DNA of 64,000 bases from Porphyromonadaceae bacterium UBA4262 (lineage in GTDB: Bacteria > Bacteroidota > Bacteroidia > Bacteroidales > Muribaculaceae): positions 17,004 through 81,003 of the forward strand of contig DGWI01000042.1 of assembly GCA_002396085.1 (NCBI GenBank), in the 5' to 3' direction. Below the pieces are notes generated by a model, which saw only the letters and a program-made list of their open reading frames with translations, was not told the origin of the DNA and did no database searches. Shown here in pieces: positions 49,322-57,747 of the stretch (positions are counted from its first letter, which is position 1; each line of letters opens with the position of its first letter). Both the position numbers and the translations under genes were made by a program.

Positions 49322-49787
49322 TCGGCTGCGTCAGTGGCTCACAGCAGTGACTATGGCAGTTTGCTTGGGTGCTTGTGCACCCGAGCAAATTGTGTATAGC
49401 CACTTTGAGGCTGTGCCCGGACAGTCATGGTATAGCGACCTTCCCTTGAGATTCGAGCCCGTATGGAGCGACTCGTCGGTCGTGTGCGACATGCTGGTCA
49501 CTGTTCGTCATACCCAGTTCTATCCCTATGGCAACCTGCCTCTGGTGATTGACATCATTGGCGACAGTGGGCAAGTGACACGTCACCGTGTGCATCTGTC
49601 CATCACCGACGGACATGGCAACTGGCAGGGACAAGGCTTCGGCACACTCTATCAGTGCCAGGCACTCGTGGCTCATGGTGTCACACCCCGGCAAGCAAAA
49701 CGTGTGGTCGTGTGGCAGGCGATTGACTCATGCGCTTCACTGCCCGGTGTGAGCGATGTGGGAATCAGTTTTTCAATTGAGAATTGA
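49290..49787 (+). CDS. gldH: GldH-type gliding motility lipoprotein
   Basis: A 165-residue predicted lipoprotein. The signal ends LGACAPEQIVY with a lipobox Cys. The mature domain begins YSHFEAVPGQSWYSDLPLRFEP and ends KRVVVWQAIDSC, fitting the GldH family, which in gliding Bacteroidetes belongs to the Gld machinery but is also kept by non-motile Bacteroidales. ATG 49290 lies within the ricT-like gene, overlapping it by 32 bases. The last codons (FSIEN and stop) are encoded by a spacer repeat. Confidence 0.8.
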   Translation: MARRTLRIKANRLRQWLTAVTMAVCLGACAPEQIVYSHFEAVPGQSWYSDLPLRFEPVWSDSSVVCDMLVTVRHTQFYPYGNLPLVIDIIGDSGQVTRHRVHLSITDGHGNWQGQGFGTLYQCQALVAHGVTPRQAKRVVVWQAIDSCASLPGVSDVGISFSIEN

Positions 49788-49803
49788 AAATTGAGAATTG
49801 AGC
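49773..49803. repeat. Spacer repeat, GAATTGAAAATTGAGAATT type
   Basis: Starts inside the end of gldH and supplies its last codons and stop. Identical in type to those at 8791 and 36101. Confidence 0.75.
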
Positions 49804-49924
49804 CCTTTGTTCGCCGATGTCGCTGTGCAGCATTACCAATCATGGCAATTAGAAATTCTTCATTTTAAATTCTTAATTATTGATAAAAAATTTGTACCTT
49901 TGTAGGTCAAATTAAAAACTAGTC

Positions 49925-50386
49925 ATGAAGATAGACAAAGCCGAGGCCCGCAAGACGGGCATCCAACTTCTCAAGTATGGTGTGATAGGTGTGATGAACA
50001 CACTCATCACATTTGTGGCTTTCTATCTGTTCAACACCAAGTTAGGAGTCCCTTATGGTCTATCCAATATCATTGGCTACGTCTTGGGCGTAGTCAACAG
50101 TTTTGTGTGGAACCGCAGTTGGGTCTTCAAGACAGGTGGTGACTTCAAGCGCGAGGCGTTGCTCTTCGGGTGCGGGTTTGTGCTATGCTGGATGCTGCAG
50201 GGTATCATCAGTTGGGTGCTGCTCGAGGGTGTGGGCATGAAGTCGTTGCCCAACGATGCCATTCCGTTCTTCCCGATGGAGAAGGCTGGCCAGAACATCG
50301 TCATGGCCATCTCAATGGTTGCCTACACCATCGCTAACTACGCATATAACCGTTTTGTGACATTCAAGACCGAAGATGCCAATTGA
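49925..50386 (+). CDS. GtrA family membrane protein
   Basis: A 153-residue protein with four predicted helices. It contains LLKYGVIGVMNTLITFVAFYLF, then GYVLGVVNSFVWNRSWVFK and AYTIANYAYNRFVTFK, the paired NxxWxF / NRFVTF hallmarks of GtrA/DPMS-type flippase domains. It may move polyprenyl-linked sugars. No glycosyltransferase partner is adjacent. A -7 box TACCTTTG (49895-49902) lies about 20 bases upstream of the ATG. Confidence 0.88.
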   Translation: MKIDKAEARKTGIQLLKYGVIGVMNTLITFVAFYLFNTKLGVPYGLSNIIGYVLGVVNSFVWNRSWVFKTGGDFKREALLFGCGFVLCWMLQGIISWVLLEGVGMKSLPNDAIPFFPMEKAGQNIVMAISMVAYTIANYAYNRFVTFKTEDAN

Positions 50387-50422
50387 GGCTCACCGAGACT
50401 ACGATGGCCACAAATAAAAATT

Positions 50423-50456
50423 GGGGCTGACGCAGCATTTGCGCCAGCCCCGATGG
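50423..50456. terminator. Bidirectional terminator between gtrA-like and beta-barrel genes
   Basis: GGGGCTG pairs with CAGCCCC and, inside that, CGCA with TGCG. The minus strand continues AATTTTTA and the plus strand GATGGTTTT. Confidence 0.75.
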
Positions 50457-50489
50457 TTTTAGTAATAGTTCATTCACCTAATTCAAGAG

Positions 50490-51107
50490 TCAGAACTTCC
50501 AGCCAAAGGCGACCTGAACGTTACCGTTCTTGCAATCGGCATTGCCCTCAAAGACCTTGGTCAAGCCCAGTGTGTAACGAGCCTGTACAAATGCATTCTC
50601 GGTCAGGTTATAGGTTGCACCCAAGCCCAAGCCGAAGTCAACAGTCTTGGTCTCGTCTTTGAGGTCGTCAGTAAACTTGTCGTCACCATCGCCTGCTGTG
50701 GCCTTGCTGTAAACATTAAAGCCAACCTGCGGACCAAAGTCAATAGCAAAGTTAGGAGTTGCATAGAACTTGAGCATAACAGGCACGTTGATGTAGTTGG
50801 TGTAATAGGTTACAGTCTTGTCGAGGATTCCCAGACCAATCGACGACAGGTCGATACCCAAAACATCCTTGACTGCCTTGAACTTACCACCTTGCGAAGC
50901 GAAGACAACCTCGGGAGCGATAGCAAACTTGTCGGTAACCTTATACTCCATCAAGGCACCCACCTGATAGCTGGGTTTCACACCGTGGGGCACGTCATCT
51001 CCCCAGAAGTTGGTCATGTCAAAACCAACCTTGAGACCAAATTGCACTTGTGCCATTGCGCTCATGCTCACCAGAGCAGCAGCGATCATCAAAAAGACTT
51101 TTTTCAT
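50490..51107 (-). CDS. Outer membrane beta-barrel protein
   Basis: A 205-residue protein with a signal peptide (MKKVFLMIAAALVSMSAMAQ) and a small eight-stranded-type barrel: alternating strands such as VQFGLKVGFDMTNFWG, FAIAPEVVFASQGGKF, DFGLGLGATYNLTENAFVQARYTLGL, ending in the aromatic terminal strand NVQVAFGWKF. Such porin-family barrels are frequent in Bacteroidetes and have unknown individual roles. ATG 51107 gives the signal peptide; the longer frame adds 29 unrelated residues. Confidence 0.85.
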   Translation of the reverse strand: MKKVFLMIAAALVSMSAMAQVQFGLKVGFDMTNFWGDDVPHGVKPSYQVGALMEYKVTDKFAIAPEVVFASQGGKFKAVKDVLGIDLSSIGLGILDKTVTYYTNYINVPVMLKFYATPNFAIDFGPQVGFNVYSKATAGDGDDKFTDDLKDETKTVDFGLGLGATYNLTENAFVQARYTLGLTKVFEGNADCKNGNVQVAFGWKF

Positions 51108-51282
51108 TTTGTTTATAAATTTAGTTAAACATTTTACGCCACTTATGACTGCAACAACTGCACCAAGTTTAAAAATCCCACCCAAAAAGAACACTTAATG
51201 CGATATTTAGAACATAAATTTTATTTATTAAGCCAAGAACCCACGACAACAGTAACAAGCCAACAAAAAATTGGATAGGCGA

Positions 51283-51315
51283 TTGCCGTCAACTGAAAAG
51301 TTTTTATTACCTTTG
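51283..51315 (+). promoter_or_regulatory. Promoter of the NfnAB/SudAB-type operon
   Basis: TTG (51283-51285), 22 bases, TACCTTTG (51308-51315). The -7 box is perfect. The leader to the first large gene is about 190 nt and contains a small ORF. The rest of the 51108-51512 spacer holds nothing I recognise. Confidence 0.6.
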
Positions 51316-51345
51316 CGGGATAATTCAAAGATTACATGACCAATC

Positions 51346-51492
51346 ATGACAGCATCACAAGTGAATGCCGAACTACTCATCGATGAGGCTATCATTGCTG
51401 AGGATGAGGGATGGCATGGGATCACTATGACGATAGTTGACATGGCAGAATGTGGTCAATCACAATTGAATAATGTATTACAACTAAATAAC
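51346..51492 (+). CDS. Small ORF in the leader of the SudB-type gene
   Basis: A 48-codon frame in the leader about 25 bases past the promoter, reading MTASQVNAELLIDEAIIAED, then EGWHGITMTIVDMAECGQSQ. It is acidic, partly helical, with no homology I recognise. The ORF ends 20 bases before the next ATG. It could be a leader peptide, a small protein or a chance frame in untranslated sequence. Confidence 0.3.
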
Positions 51493-51512
51493 TAATTAAC
51501 ACTACCAAAACA

Positions 51513-52295
51513 ATGAACAAGATTGTTAGTAAAGAACAATTTTCGGCTAATGTGACGAAACTGGTGGTTGAGGCTCCTCTCATTGCCAAGAGTCGTCGTG
51601 CCGGCCACTTCGTGATTGTGCGCTGCGGCGAGAAGGGTGAGCGTATCCCCCTGACCATCGCTGACAGCGATGTACAGAAAGGTACTATCACCCTGGTGAT
51701 CCAGGCTGTGGGTGAGTCGACCAAGAAGATCGTCGCCCTTGAGCCGGGTGAGTACCTGACCGACGTGGTTGGTCCTCTGGGCCAGGCAACCCACATCCAG
51801 AACTACGGCACAGTGCTGTGCTGTGGTGGTGGCGTGGGCGTGGCTCCGTTGCTGCCCATCATCCGTGCGATGAAGGCTGCTGGCAACCGCGTGGTGAGCG
51901 TGCTGGCAGGCCGCTCTAAAGACCTGATCATCCTAGAGAAGGAAGTGCGCGAGTCGAGCGACGATGTGATCATCATGACCGACGATGGCAGCTATGGCAA
52001 GCAAGGCCTCGTGACTGCTGGCGTTGAAGAAGTGATCAAGCGCGAGAAGGTTGACTACTGCGTGACCATTGGTCCCGCCATCATGATGAAGTTTGTTGCC
52101 AAACTGACCAAGCAGTATGAGGTTCCCACCGAGGCTTCGCTGAACGCTATCATGGTCGATGGTACTGGTATGTGCGGTGCATGCCGCGTGACTGTGGGTG
52201 GCAAGACGCGCTTTGTGTGCGTTGAGGGTCCCGAGTTTGACGCTCACCAGATTGACTTCGACGAACTGATGATGCGCCTCAAGGGTGCTCAGTGA
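51513..52295 (+). CDS. Sulfide dehydrogenase/NfnA-type FAD/NAD reductase subunit
   Basis: A 260-residue ferredoxin-NADP+-reductase-type subunit. The FAD domain (VEAPLIAKSRRAGHFVIVRCGEKGERIPLTIAD) is followed by an NAD-binding domain (LCCGGGVGVAPLLPIIRAMK) and a C-terminal Cys cluster (GTGMCGACRVTVGGKTRFVCVEG) for a [2Fe-2S] centre. With the next gene it forms an SudAB/NfnAB-like complex; NfnAB bifurcates electrons between NADH, NADPH and ferredoxin, and SudAB reduces sulfur or polysulfide. Sequence does not decide between them. The partner starts 78 bases on. Confidence 0.9.
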   Translation: MNKIVSKEQFSANVTKLVVEAPLIAKSRRAGHFVIVRCGEKGERIPLTIADSDVQKGTITLVIQAVGESTKKIVALEPGEYLTDVVGPLGQATHIQNYGTVLCCGGGVGVAPLLPIIRAMKAAGNRVVSVLAGRSKDLIILEKEVRESSDDVIIMTDDGSYGKQGLVTAGVEEVIKREKVDYCVTIGPAIMMKFVAKLTKQYEVPTEASLNAIMVDGTGMCGACRVTVGGKTRFVCVEGPEFDAHQIDFDELMMRLKGAQ

Positions 52296-52373
52296 TCAAT
52301 CCACAAAGCATAATTCATAATTAAGAAATCTCGGAGGTTTCAGGTCTCTGAATAAATAACAAAAGCAATAAAA

Positions 52374-53834
52374 ATGGAAAACAATGATATCAATGCTGCT
52401 CGCAATGAGCAGTGGCGTGTAGACTTGCGCAACAGCAAGACCCCAAAAGAGCGCACGTCGATTGAGCGCGTCGAGATGCCCCAACTTGACCCCGCCTACC
52501 GCATCACCTGCAACGAGGAGGTGAACCAGGGCATCAACGCCGAGCAGGCCATGCGCGAGGCAACTCGCTGTCTGGACTGCGCTAACCCGCAATGTGTGAC
52601 GGGTTGCCCGGTGAACATCAACATCCCCAAGTTTATCAAGAACATTGAGCGCGGCAACTTTGCAGAGGCAGCCGCTACGCTCAAGGAGACCAGTTCGCTT
52701 CCTGCCGTTTGCGGTCGCGTATGCCCGCAGGAGAAGCAGTGCGAGAGCAAGTGCATCCACTTGAAGATGAAGCACAAAGCCGTTGCAATCGGCTATCTGG
52801 AGCGCTTTGCCGCCGACTGGCAGCGCGAGAACGGCAGCAACGAGACTCCCCAAATCGCTCCGAAGAACGGCATCAAGGTTGCTGTGATCGGCAGTGGCCC
52901 CAGCGGATTGTCGTTTGCTGGCGACATGATCAAGCGTGGCTATGACGTGACCGTGTTTGAGGCACTGCACGAAATCGGTGGTGTGCTCAAGTATGGTATC
53001 CCCGAGTTCCGTCTGCCCAACCACATCGTGGACTTTGAGATTGAAGGTCTGCGCAAGATGGGTGTAGAGTTTGTCAAGGACTGCCTGGTGGGCAAGACCA
53101 TTACATATGACGACCTGCACGAGATGGGCTTCAAGGGCGTATTTGTCGGTTCAGGTGCCGGTTTCCCGCGCTTCATGGACATCCCTGGTGAGAACCTGAA
53201 CGGTGTGATGTCGAGCAACGAGTATCTGACCCGCATCAACCTGATGGGTGCAGGCCGTGGTGGCGACACCCCGGTGTTGACCGGCAAGACCATCGCCGTG
53301 ATTGGTGGTGGTAACACCGCGATGGACTCGACCCGTACCGCCAAGCGCATGGGTGCCGAGCGCGTGATCCTGATCTATCGCCGCAGCGAGGAGGAAATGC
53401 CTGCTCGTCTTGAAGAGGTGGGTCATGCCAAGGAAGAGGGCATCGAGTTCATGACTCTGCACAACCCCATCGAGTATATCGGTGACGATAAGGGCCGTGT
53501 GGTGACCATGAAGGTGCAGCGCATGGAGTTGGGCGAGCCCGATGCCAGTGGCCGCCGCAAACCCGTTCCTGTTGAGGGCGCTATCGAGGAGATTCCTGTT
53601 GACCTGGTGATTGTTGCCGTGGGTGTATCGCCCAACCAGTTGGTTCCCCGCTCGATTGAGGGTCTGGAAATCAGCAAGCGCAACACGATCGTTGTCAACG
53701 AGGAGACGATGCAGTCGAATGTCAATGACCTGTATGCCGGCGGTGACATCGTGCGCGGTGGTGCTACAGTGATCCTCGCCATGGGCGATGGTCGTCGTGC
53801 CGCTCTGAACATGCACGAGATGCTGAGCAAGTAA
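52374..53834 (+). CDS. GltD-like/NfnB-SudA flavoprotein
   Basis: A 486-residue protein of the glutamate-synthase small subunit family. The N-terminal Fe-S domain contains CLDCANPQCVTGCPVNINIP and GRVCPQEKQCESKCI. An FAD-binding motif (VAVIGSGPSGLSFAGDMI), an NADPH-binding GGGNTAMDSTRTAKRMGA, and a terminal DLYAGGDIVRGGATVILAMGDGR follow. A true GltB large subunit is absent. The adjacent NfnA/SudB-type gene instead points to NfnB/SudA. It is likely cytosolic electron transfer between nicotinamide pools. Confidence 0.9.
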   Translation: MENNDINAARNEQWRVDLRNSKTPKERTSIERVEMPQLDPAYRITCNEEVNQGINAEQAMREATRCLDCANPQCVTGCPVNINIPKFIKNIERGNFAEAAATLKETSSLPAVCGRVCPQEKQCESKCIHLKMKHKAVAIGYLERFAADWQRENGSNETPQIAPKNGIKVAVIGSGPSGLSFAGDMIKRGYDVTVFEALHEIGGVLKYGIPEFRLPNHIVDFEIEGLRKMGVEFVKDCLVGKTITYDDLHEMGFKGVFVGSGAGFPRFMDIPGENLNGVMSSNEYLTRINLMGAGRGGDTPVLTGKTIAVIGGGNTAMDSTRTAKRMGAERVILIYRRSEEEMPARLEEVGHAKEEGIEFMTLHNPIEYIGDDKGRVVTMKVQRMELGEPDASGRRKPVPVEGAIEEIPVDLVIVAVGVSPNQLVPRSIEGLEISKRNTIVVNEETMQSNVNDLYAGGDIVRGGATVILAMGDGRRAALNMHEMLSK

Positions 53835-53903
53835 TCGGTTATCGGTTATCAGTAATCGGTAATCGGTTTTCGGTAATCGGTTTTCGGTAATTGGTAATCG
53901 GTA
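53832..53903. repeat. Tandem spacer repeat, TAATCGGT type
   Basis: About nine imperfect copies of TAATCGGTT/TTATCGG/TTTTCGG with an 8-base-like period start at the stop codon of the GltD-like gene. This is the clearest tandem member of the spacer-repeat class. Confidence 0.85.
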
Positions 53904-53954
53904 CTGATGACAGGAGATTATAGCGATTGCGTGACACTTTTTTGAATGAAAGTG

Positions 53955-53985
53955 TTGCGCAATCGTTGTTTTTGCACTACCTTTG
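53955..53985 (+). promoter_or_regulatory. Promoter of the glycerophosphodiesterase gene
   Basis: TTG (53955-53957), 20 bases, TACCTTTG (53978-53985). The leader is about 55 nt. Confidence 0.65.
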
Positions 53986-54046
53986 TGGGCTGCGCCTTGT
54001 CTAAACCGAGGTGCATAAAACCCAAAACAACCAAAAATCATTTTTT

Positions 54047-54814
54047 ATGATGAAAGAAGTTATTGCTTTGATCCTGTGCCTTGGCGGCCTATTGAACTGC
54101 TGGGCGCAGAAACCCTTGTATGTTGGGCACCGAGGATGCGGCATGGGTGTAGAGAATACCGAAGCAGCCTACCGACTGGGCGTGGACTACTATCACTACG
54201 CCGGTCTGGAATGCGATGTGCGTGTAACCAAGGATGGTCAGTATGTCATCAGTCACGATGAGACCACGGAGCGCCTGGGTGGTCACCTGACTGTTGCCGA
54301 CGCGACACTGTCTGAACTGCAGGCTGAGGTCTACACACAGACGCGATATGAGGTAACCTACACAGGACGCATTTGCACTGTGGCAGAATATCTGGACATC
54401 TGCGTGGAGAAGGGTGTGTTCCCTGTGGTGGAACTCAAGTGGAGCACAGGCATCAACAATAACGACATGAGCAACTTTGCCGGACTGGCAGCACTGATTG
54501 AGCAAAAAGGGCTGACCGACAAGACCATCATCCTGACGTCAATGAAAAAGTCGCAGGAGTATGTGCGGACGCACTACCCCACCCTGCAGTGCCAGTGGTT
54601 GTGCAACGCCAACTGGCAGGGCAATGAGGAGTGGTGCCGTCAGTGGCAATTGTCGCCCAGCATCTCGGTGGGCAACTTCGATGCTGAGACCGTGCGGACA
54701 TTCCACGCCATGGGTCTGAAAGTTGCATGCTGGACCGCCGACAGTCCTGAGCGTTGCCACGAACTCGAACAGATGGGCGTAGACTATATCACGACCAATC
54801 GTTATTTTAATTAA
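54047..54814 (+). CDS. Glycerophosphodiester phosphodiesterase
   Basis: A 255-residue exported enzyme with a signal peptide (MMKEVIALILCLGGLLNCWA). It has the GDPD TIM barrel: VGHRGCGMGVENT with the catalytic His/Arg, GLECDVRVTKDGQYVISHDET with the metal Glu/Asp and second His, and a C-terminal VACWTADSPERCHELEQMGVDYITTN. It hydrolyses glycerophosphodiesters to glycerol-3-phosphate and an alcohol, probably in the periplasm. The start is ATG 54047 or 54050. Confidence 0.92.
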   Translation: MMKEVIALILCLGGLLNCWAQKPLYVGHRGCGMGVENTEAAYRLGVDYYHYAGLECDVRVTKDGQYVISHDETTERLGGHLTVADATLSELQAEVYTQTRYEVTYTGRICTVAEYLDICVEKGVFPVVELKWSTGINNNDMSNFAGLAALIEQKGLTDKTIILTSMKKSQEYVRTHYPTLQCQWLCNANWQGNEEWCRQWQLSPSISVGNFDAETVRTFHAMGLKVACWTADSPERCHELEQMGVDYITTNRYFN

Positions 54815-54837
54815 GAATTAAGAATTTAGAATTTAGA
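54810..54837. repeat. Spacer repeat, AATTTAGAATT type
   Basis: TTAAGAATTAAGAATTTAG and then AATTTAGA lead directly into the ATG of the M6 protease gene, so the repeat occupies the ribosome-binding region. Confidence 0.7.
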
Positions 54838-56691
54838 ATGTTGTTTTTGGATATGAGAAAGATTGTTTTACTGGTAGCGGCAGTCTTCATGACAGTGACA
54901 GCAATGGCCTTGCCGGCTCTGCGGCAATGGCGCACTGTGACACAACCCGATGGCAGCACACTAGAACTGATGCTAGTGGGTGACGAGAATCTACATTATT
55001 ATATCACGCGCGACCAAGTGCCTGTCGTGAGCACCGATGGCATCAGTTACTGCTACGCTCGCATCGAAGGGGCGCACCTGAGCAGCAGCAATGTGCTGGC
55101 ACATGAGGCTGGTGAGCGCAGCACCGACGAGAAGATCCAGATGGCCGATGGCACAGCATTGAAACATGTGCGCGCACCACGCACAGCACACGCACAAATC
55201 AAGCCCCGCCGTGTGGGCGAAGCAACGAGTGAATTCACCGGTAGTAGACGCGCCCCTGTGATTCTGGTCAAGTTCACCGACAAGGCTTTCAGCAATGGCG
55301 ATGAGGAGGCAGTGACGTTCTACAACGACATGCTCAATAAGCACGGGTTCAACACAGCAGGTGCAATGGGCAGCGTCAACGACTACTTCAGCGACATGAG
55401 CCGTGGCACGTTTGACCTGCAATTTGATATCTATGGTCCTGTCCGTGTGAGTAACAGTGCCACCTATTATGGCGGCCCATCGCCCCTGTTCGGTGGATTT
55501 GACTATGCTGGTGACATGATGACCGAGGCCCTTGAGAAGGCCGACGAAGACTTTGACATCGATTGGACCATCTACGACTGGGACAATGATGGCGAGATTG
55601 AGGAGGTGTTCTTCCTCTATGCCGGCTATGGCCAGGCAACCGGCGGCCCCACTGGCAGCATCTGGCCCCATGCTTGGACACTCGACGAGGCCTTCAGTGG
55701 CGGTGCAGGTGGCAACGGCGGCATCAGCCGTGATGGAGTTTACATCAATCAATATGCCTGTGGTAACGAACTGTATGGAAATAGTGGCAGCACACGCATG
55801 GGTATGGGTGTGTTCTGTCACGAGTTCTCACACTGCATGGGACTGCCCGACATGTACGACACCAGTTACGGCGGCAACTACGGCATGGACAACTGGGACC
55901 TGCTGGATCACGGCAGTTACAACGGCCCCAACGGCATCGGCGAGTGTCCGGCAGGCTGGACCAGCTATGAACGCAACTTTGCAGGTTGGCTTGACTACAC
56001 GGTACTGCAGCCTGGCGATACCATCACAGGCATGAAAGCCCTGACCGACCCCAGTAGCGAGGCATACATTATATATAATGATGCTCACCCCGACGAGTAC
56101 TATCTGCTGGAGAACCGTCGCCAGCAGTCATGGGACAAGTATACACCTGATGAGGGGTTGCTTATCATTCATGTTGATTATGACTCTGTGCTGTGGGAGA
56201 ACAATGTTGTCAACACCGAGGGTGAGTTTACGCGCGCCGACGGCTACACGACCAACTTTAGCAACGACCACCCGCGCATGACACCGTTTCACAAGTTGCG
56301 CAGTCTGCAGAACGATACTTACTATGACACCTACCCCATCGTGAGCAGCAAATTGAACATTGACAGTCTGACGGACAACTCGAAGCCTGCCGCCACGCTG
56401 TATAATGCCAACACCGACGGTTCGTTGCTGATGCACAAACCCATCACACACATTGCAAAGGGCCTGAATGGTGACATTTCGTTCATCTTCGGCGACGGCC
56501 ATGCGACCGGCCCCTCATTCGACGTGAATGGTGACAGCAAGGTGGATATCGCTGATGTGAACATCGTCATCAATGTGATGCTTGGAAAAGCGACAAGTGA
56601 CGAGTTACAAGCGAGAAGTGACGTGACCGGTGACGGCAAGGTGGATATAGCCGATGTCAACGCCGTGATCAACGCGATGCTCGGGAAATAG
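54838..56691 (+). CDS. M6 family metalloprotease with C-terminal dockerin-like repeats
   Basis: A 617-residue exported protein. A signal peptide lies in residues 1-27 (a second ATG at 54853 would also work). The immune-inhibitor-A-type peptidase domain has the zinc motif HEFSHCMGLPDMYD (His328, Glu329, His332), and LLENRRQQSWDKYTPDEGLLIIHVDYD lies downstream. Two calcium-binding dockerin type I segments, DVNGDSKVDIADVN (from residue 562) and DVTGDGKVDIADVN (from 595), close the protein. The linker between them (KATSDELQARS) is encoded by repeat-like DNA. No cohesin is seen in the window, so the docking partner is unknown. Confidence 0.9.
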   Translation: MLFLDMRKIVLLVAAVFMTVTAMALPALRQWRTVTQPDGSTLELMLVGDENLHYYITRDQVPVVSTDGISYCYARIEGAHLSSSNVLAHEAGERSTDEKIQMADGTALKHVRAPRTAHAQIKPRRVGEATSEFTGSRRAPVILVKFTDKAFSNGDEEAVTFYNDMLNKHGFNTAGAMGSVNDYFSDMSRGTFDLQFDIYGPVRVSNSATYYGGPSPLFGGFDYAGDMMTEALEKADEDFDIDWTIYDWDNDGEIEEVFFLYAGYGQATGGPTGSIWPHAWTLDEAFSGGAGGNGGISRDGVYINQYACGNELYGNSGSTRMGMGVFCHEFSHCMGLPDMYDTSYGGNYGMDNWDLLDHGSYNGPNGIGECPAGWTSYERNFAGWLDYTVLQPGDTITGMKALTDPSSEAYIIYNDAHPDEYYLLENRRQQSWDKYTPDEGLLIIHVDYDSVLWENNVVNTEGEFTRADGYTTNFSNDHPRMTPFHKLRSLQNDTYYDTYPIVSSKLNIDSLTDNSKPAATLYNANTDGSLLMHKPITHIAKGLNGDISFIFGDGHATGPSFDVNGDSKVDIADVNIVINVMLGKATSDELQARSDVTGDGKVDIADVNAVINAMLGK

Positions 56692-56710
56692 TTTCGATAT
56701 ACTTACCAAC

Positions 56711-56743
56711 AACGCCGCGTCCTCTAACTGAGAACGCGGCGTT
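56711..56743. terminator. Hairpin between convergent protease and secreted-protein genes
   Basis: A perfect 10-bp stem AACGCCGCGT / ACGCGGCGTT with a 13-base loop lies between the two stop codons. T runs are poor on both strands. Confidence 0.55.
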
Positions 56744-56768
56744 AATCATACAATGATTGGTATTGTCG

Positions 56769-57623
56769 TTATTTGACAATCACCTTCTTGCCATTGTGGA
56801 TATAGATGCCAGCAGGAAGACTGTTCTCGTTGAACTTCTGGCCCATCAGGTTGTAATAGGCACCATCGGTCGTAGCGGCAGCCTTGACTTCGTCGATGGC
56901 AGTCACTTGGTCGGTATAGGTGTAGTCAACCTTGGTGACAGGGAGGTTTACATTAGTGCCTGTTCCTGATGTAACTACTGGGAAATCATCAGTTCCAGCA
57001 AACTCCTCAAAGCCAACAGTGTTGTGAGTATAAACCATGGTCTTACCAGTACCCGAAGTATAGAACGGAGTCTCATCGGTACTACCTGTGCAGTTGGCAT
57101 CATCCTGTGCATCGAAGATTGCAGTCACCAAGAGGGTCTTGCCAGCAGGCAGTTCGATGGGTGCATTGGCAAAGTCAAACACAATCTCATTGTCCTCATA
57201 GAGGAGATCAAGCATACTGTAGGTCACCTCATAGTCGAGAACAGGCTCACCGAACTCAAAGAACATTTTTTTGTTCTGGTCGTTGACAGCAAACTGGGTC
57301 TCATCGATAACTTGAACACTGACCTTGATATCCCGTGTAATGTCGTCATAAGCACTCTCATTGTAGAACTTGAACGAAAGTTTGGTAACATTCACATTGG
57401 CCTTGTCCTGCAGGTCGGCCAGTTCAGCGGGGGTGTAGAGCATCTGAGCACCAGTATGGGCCAGATAGAAGTTGGTGGGAGCCATATCAAAGTATGAGCC
57501 ATTGTAGGTCTCGGTGGGGTTGTCAAAGTCACCCACTTGGAGCGTTCCCTGGAGCACGTCCTGTGCCTGAACAGTCATTGCCATTGCTGCAAATGCAGCA
57601 AGAATCATGTAGAATTTTTTCAT
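56769..57623 (-). CDS. Secreted protein with sorting-type C-terminal tail
   Basis: A 284-residue protein with a signal peptide (MKKFYMILAAFAAMAMTVQA) and a beta-rich ectodomain of about 220 residues. The domain is paralogous to that of the next gene (shared GxYFDxAPTxFYLAHTGxQM, LADLQD, TRDxKV, NVxLPVTKVDYTYT). It ends in YYNLMGQKFNENSLPAGIYI then HNGKKVIVK, the tail typical of Bacteroidetes secreted proteins handled by type IX secretion or similar sorting. No catalytic motif is seen. ATG 57623 is used because it opens the signal peptide. Confidence 0.8.
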   Translation of the reverse strand: MKKFYMILAAFAAMAMTVQAQDVLQGTLQVGDFDNPTETYNGSYFDMAPTNFYLAHTGAQMLYTPAELADLQDKANVNVTKLSFKFYNESAYDDITRDIKVSVQVIDETQFAVNDQNKKMFFEFGEPVLDYEVTYSMLDLLYEDNEIVFDFANAPIELPAGKTLLVTAIFDAQDDANCTGSTDETPFYTSGTGKTMVYTHNTVGFEEFAGTDDFPVVTSGTGTNVNLPVTKVDYTYTDQVTAIDEVKAAATTDGAYYNLMGQKFNENSLPAGIYIHNGKKVIVK

Positions 57624-57747
57624 TGCTGTAAAAAGTTTTAGTTTGTTATTTGATATTGAAAGAGAATGTTGAATGGCCAAGCCGTGTGCAAACCGAAACG
57701 ACTATAGGCAGGCAAAGCCATTCTTCATTATTTATATTGTGCATTGT

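Noticed and set aside
53832..53903. CRISPR-like array
   Set aside because: Units are only about 8 bases, contiguous and without spacers; no cas genes nearby.
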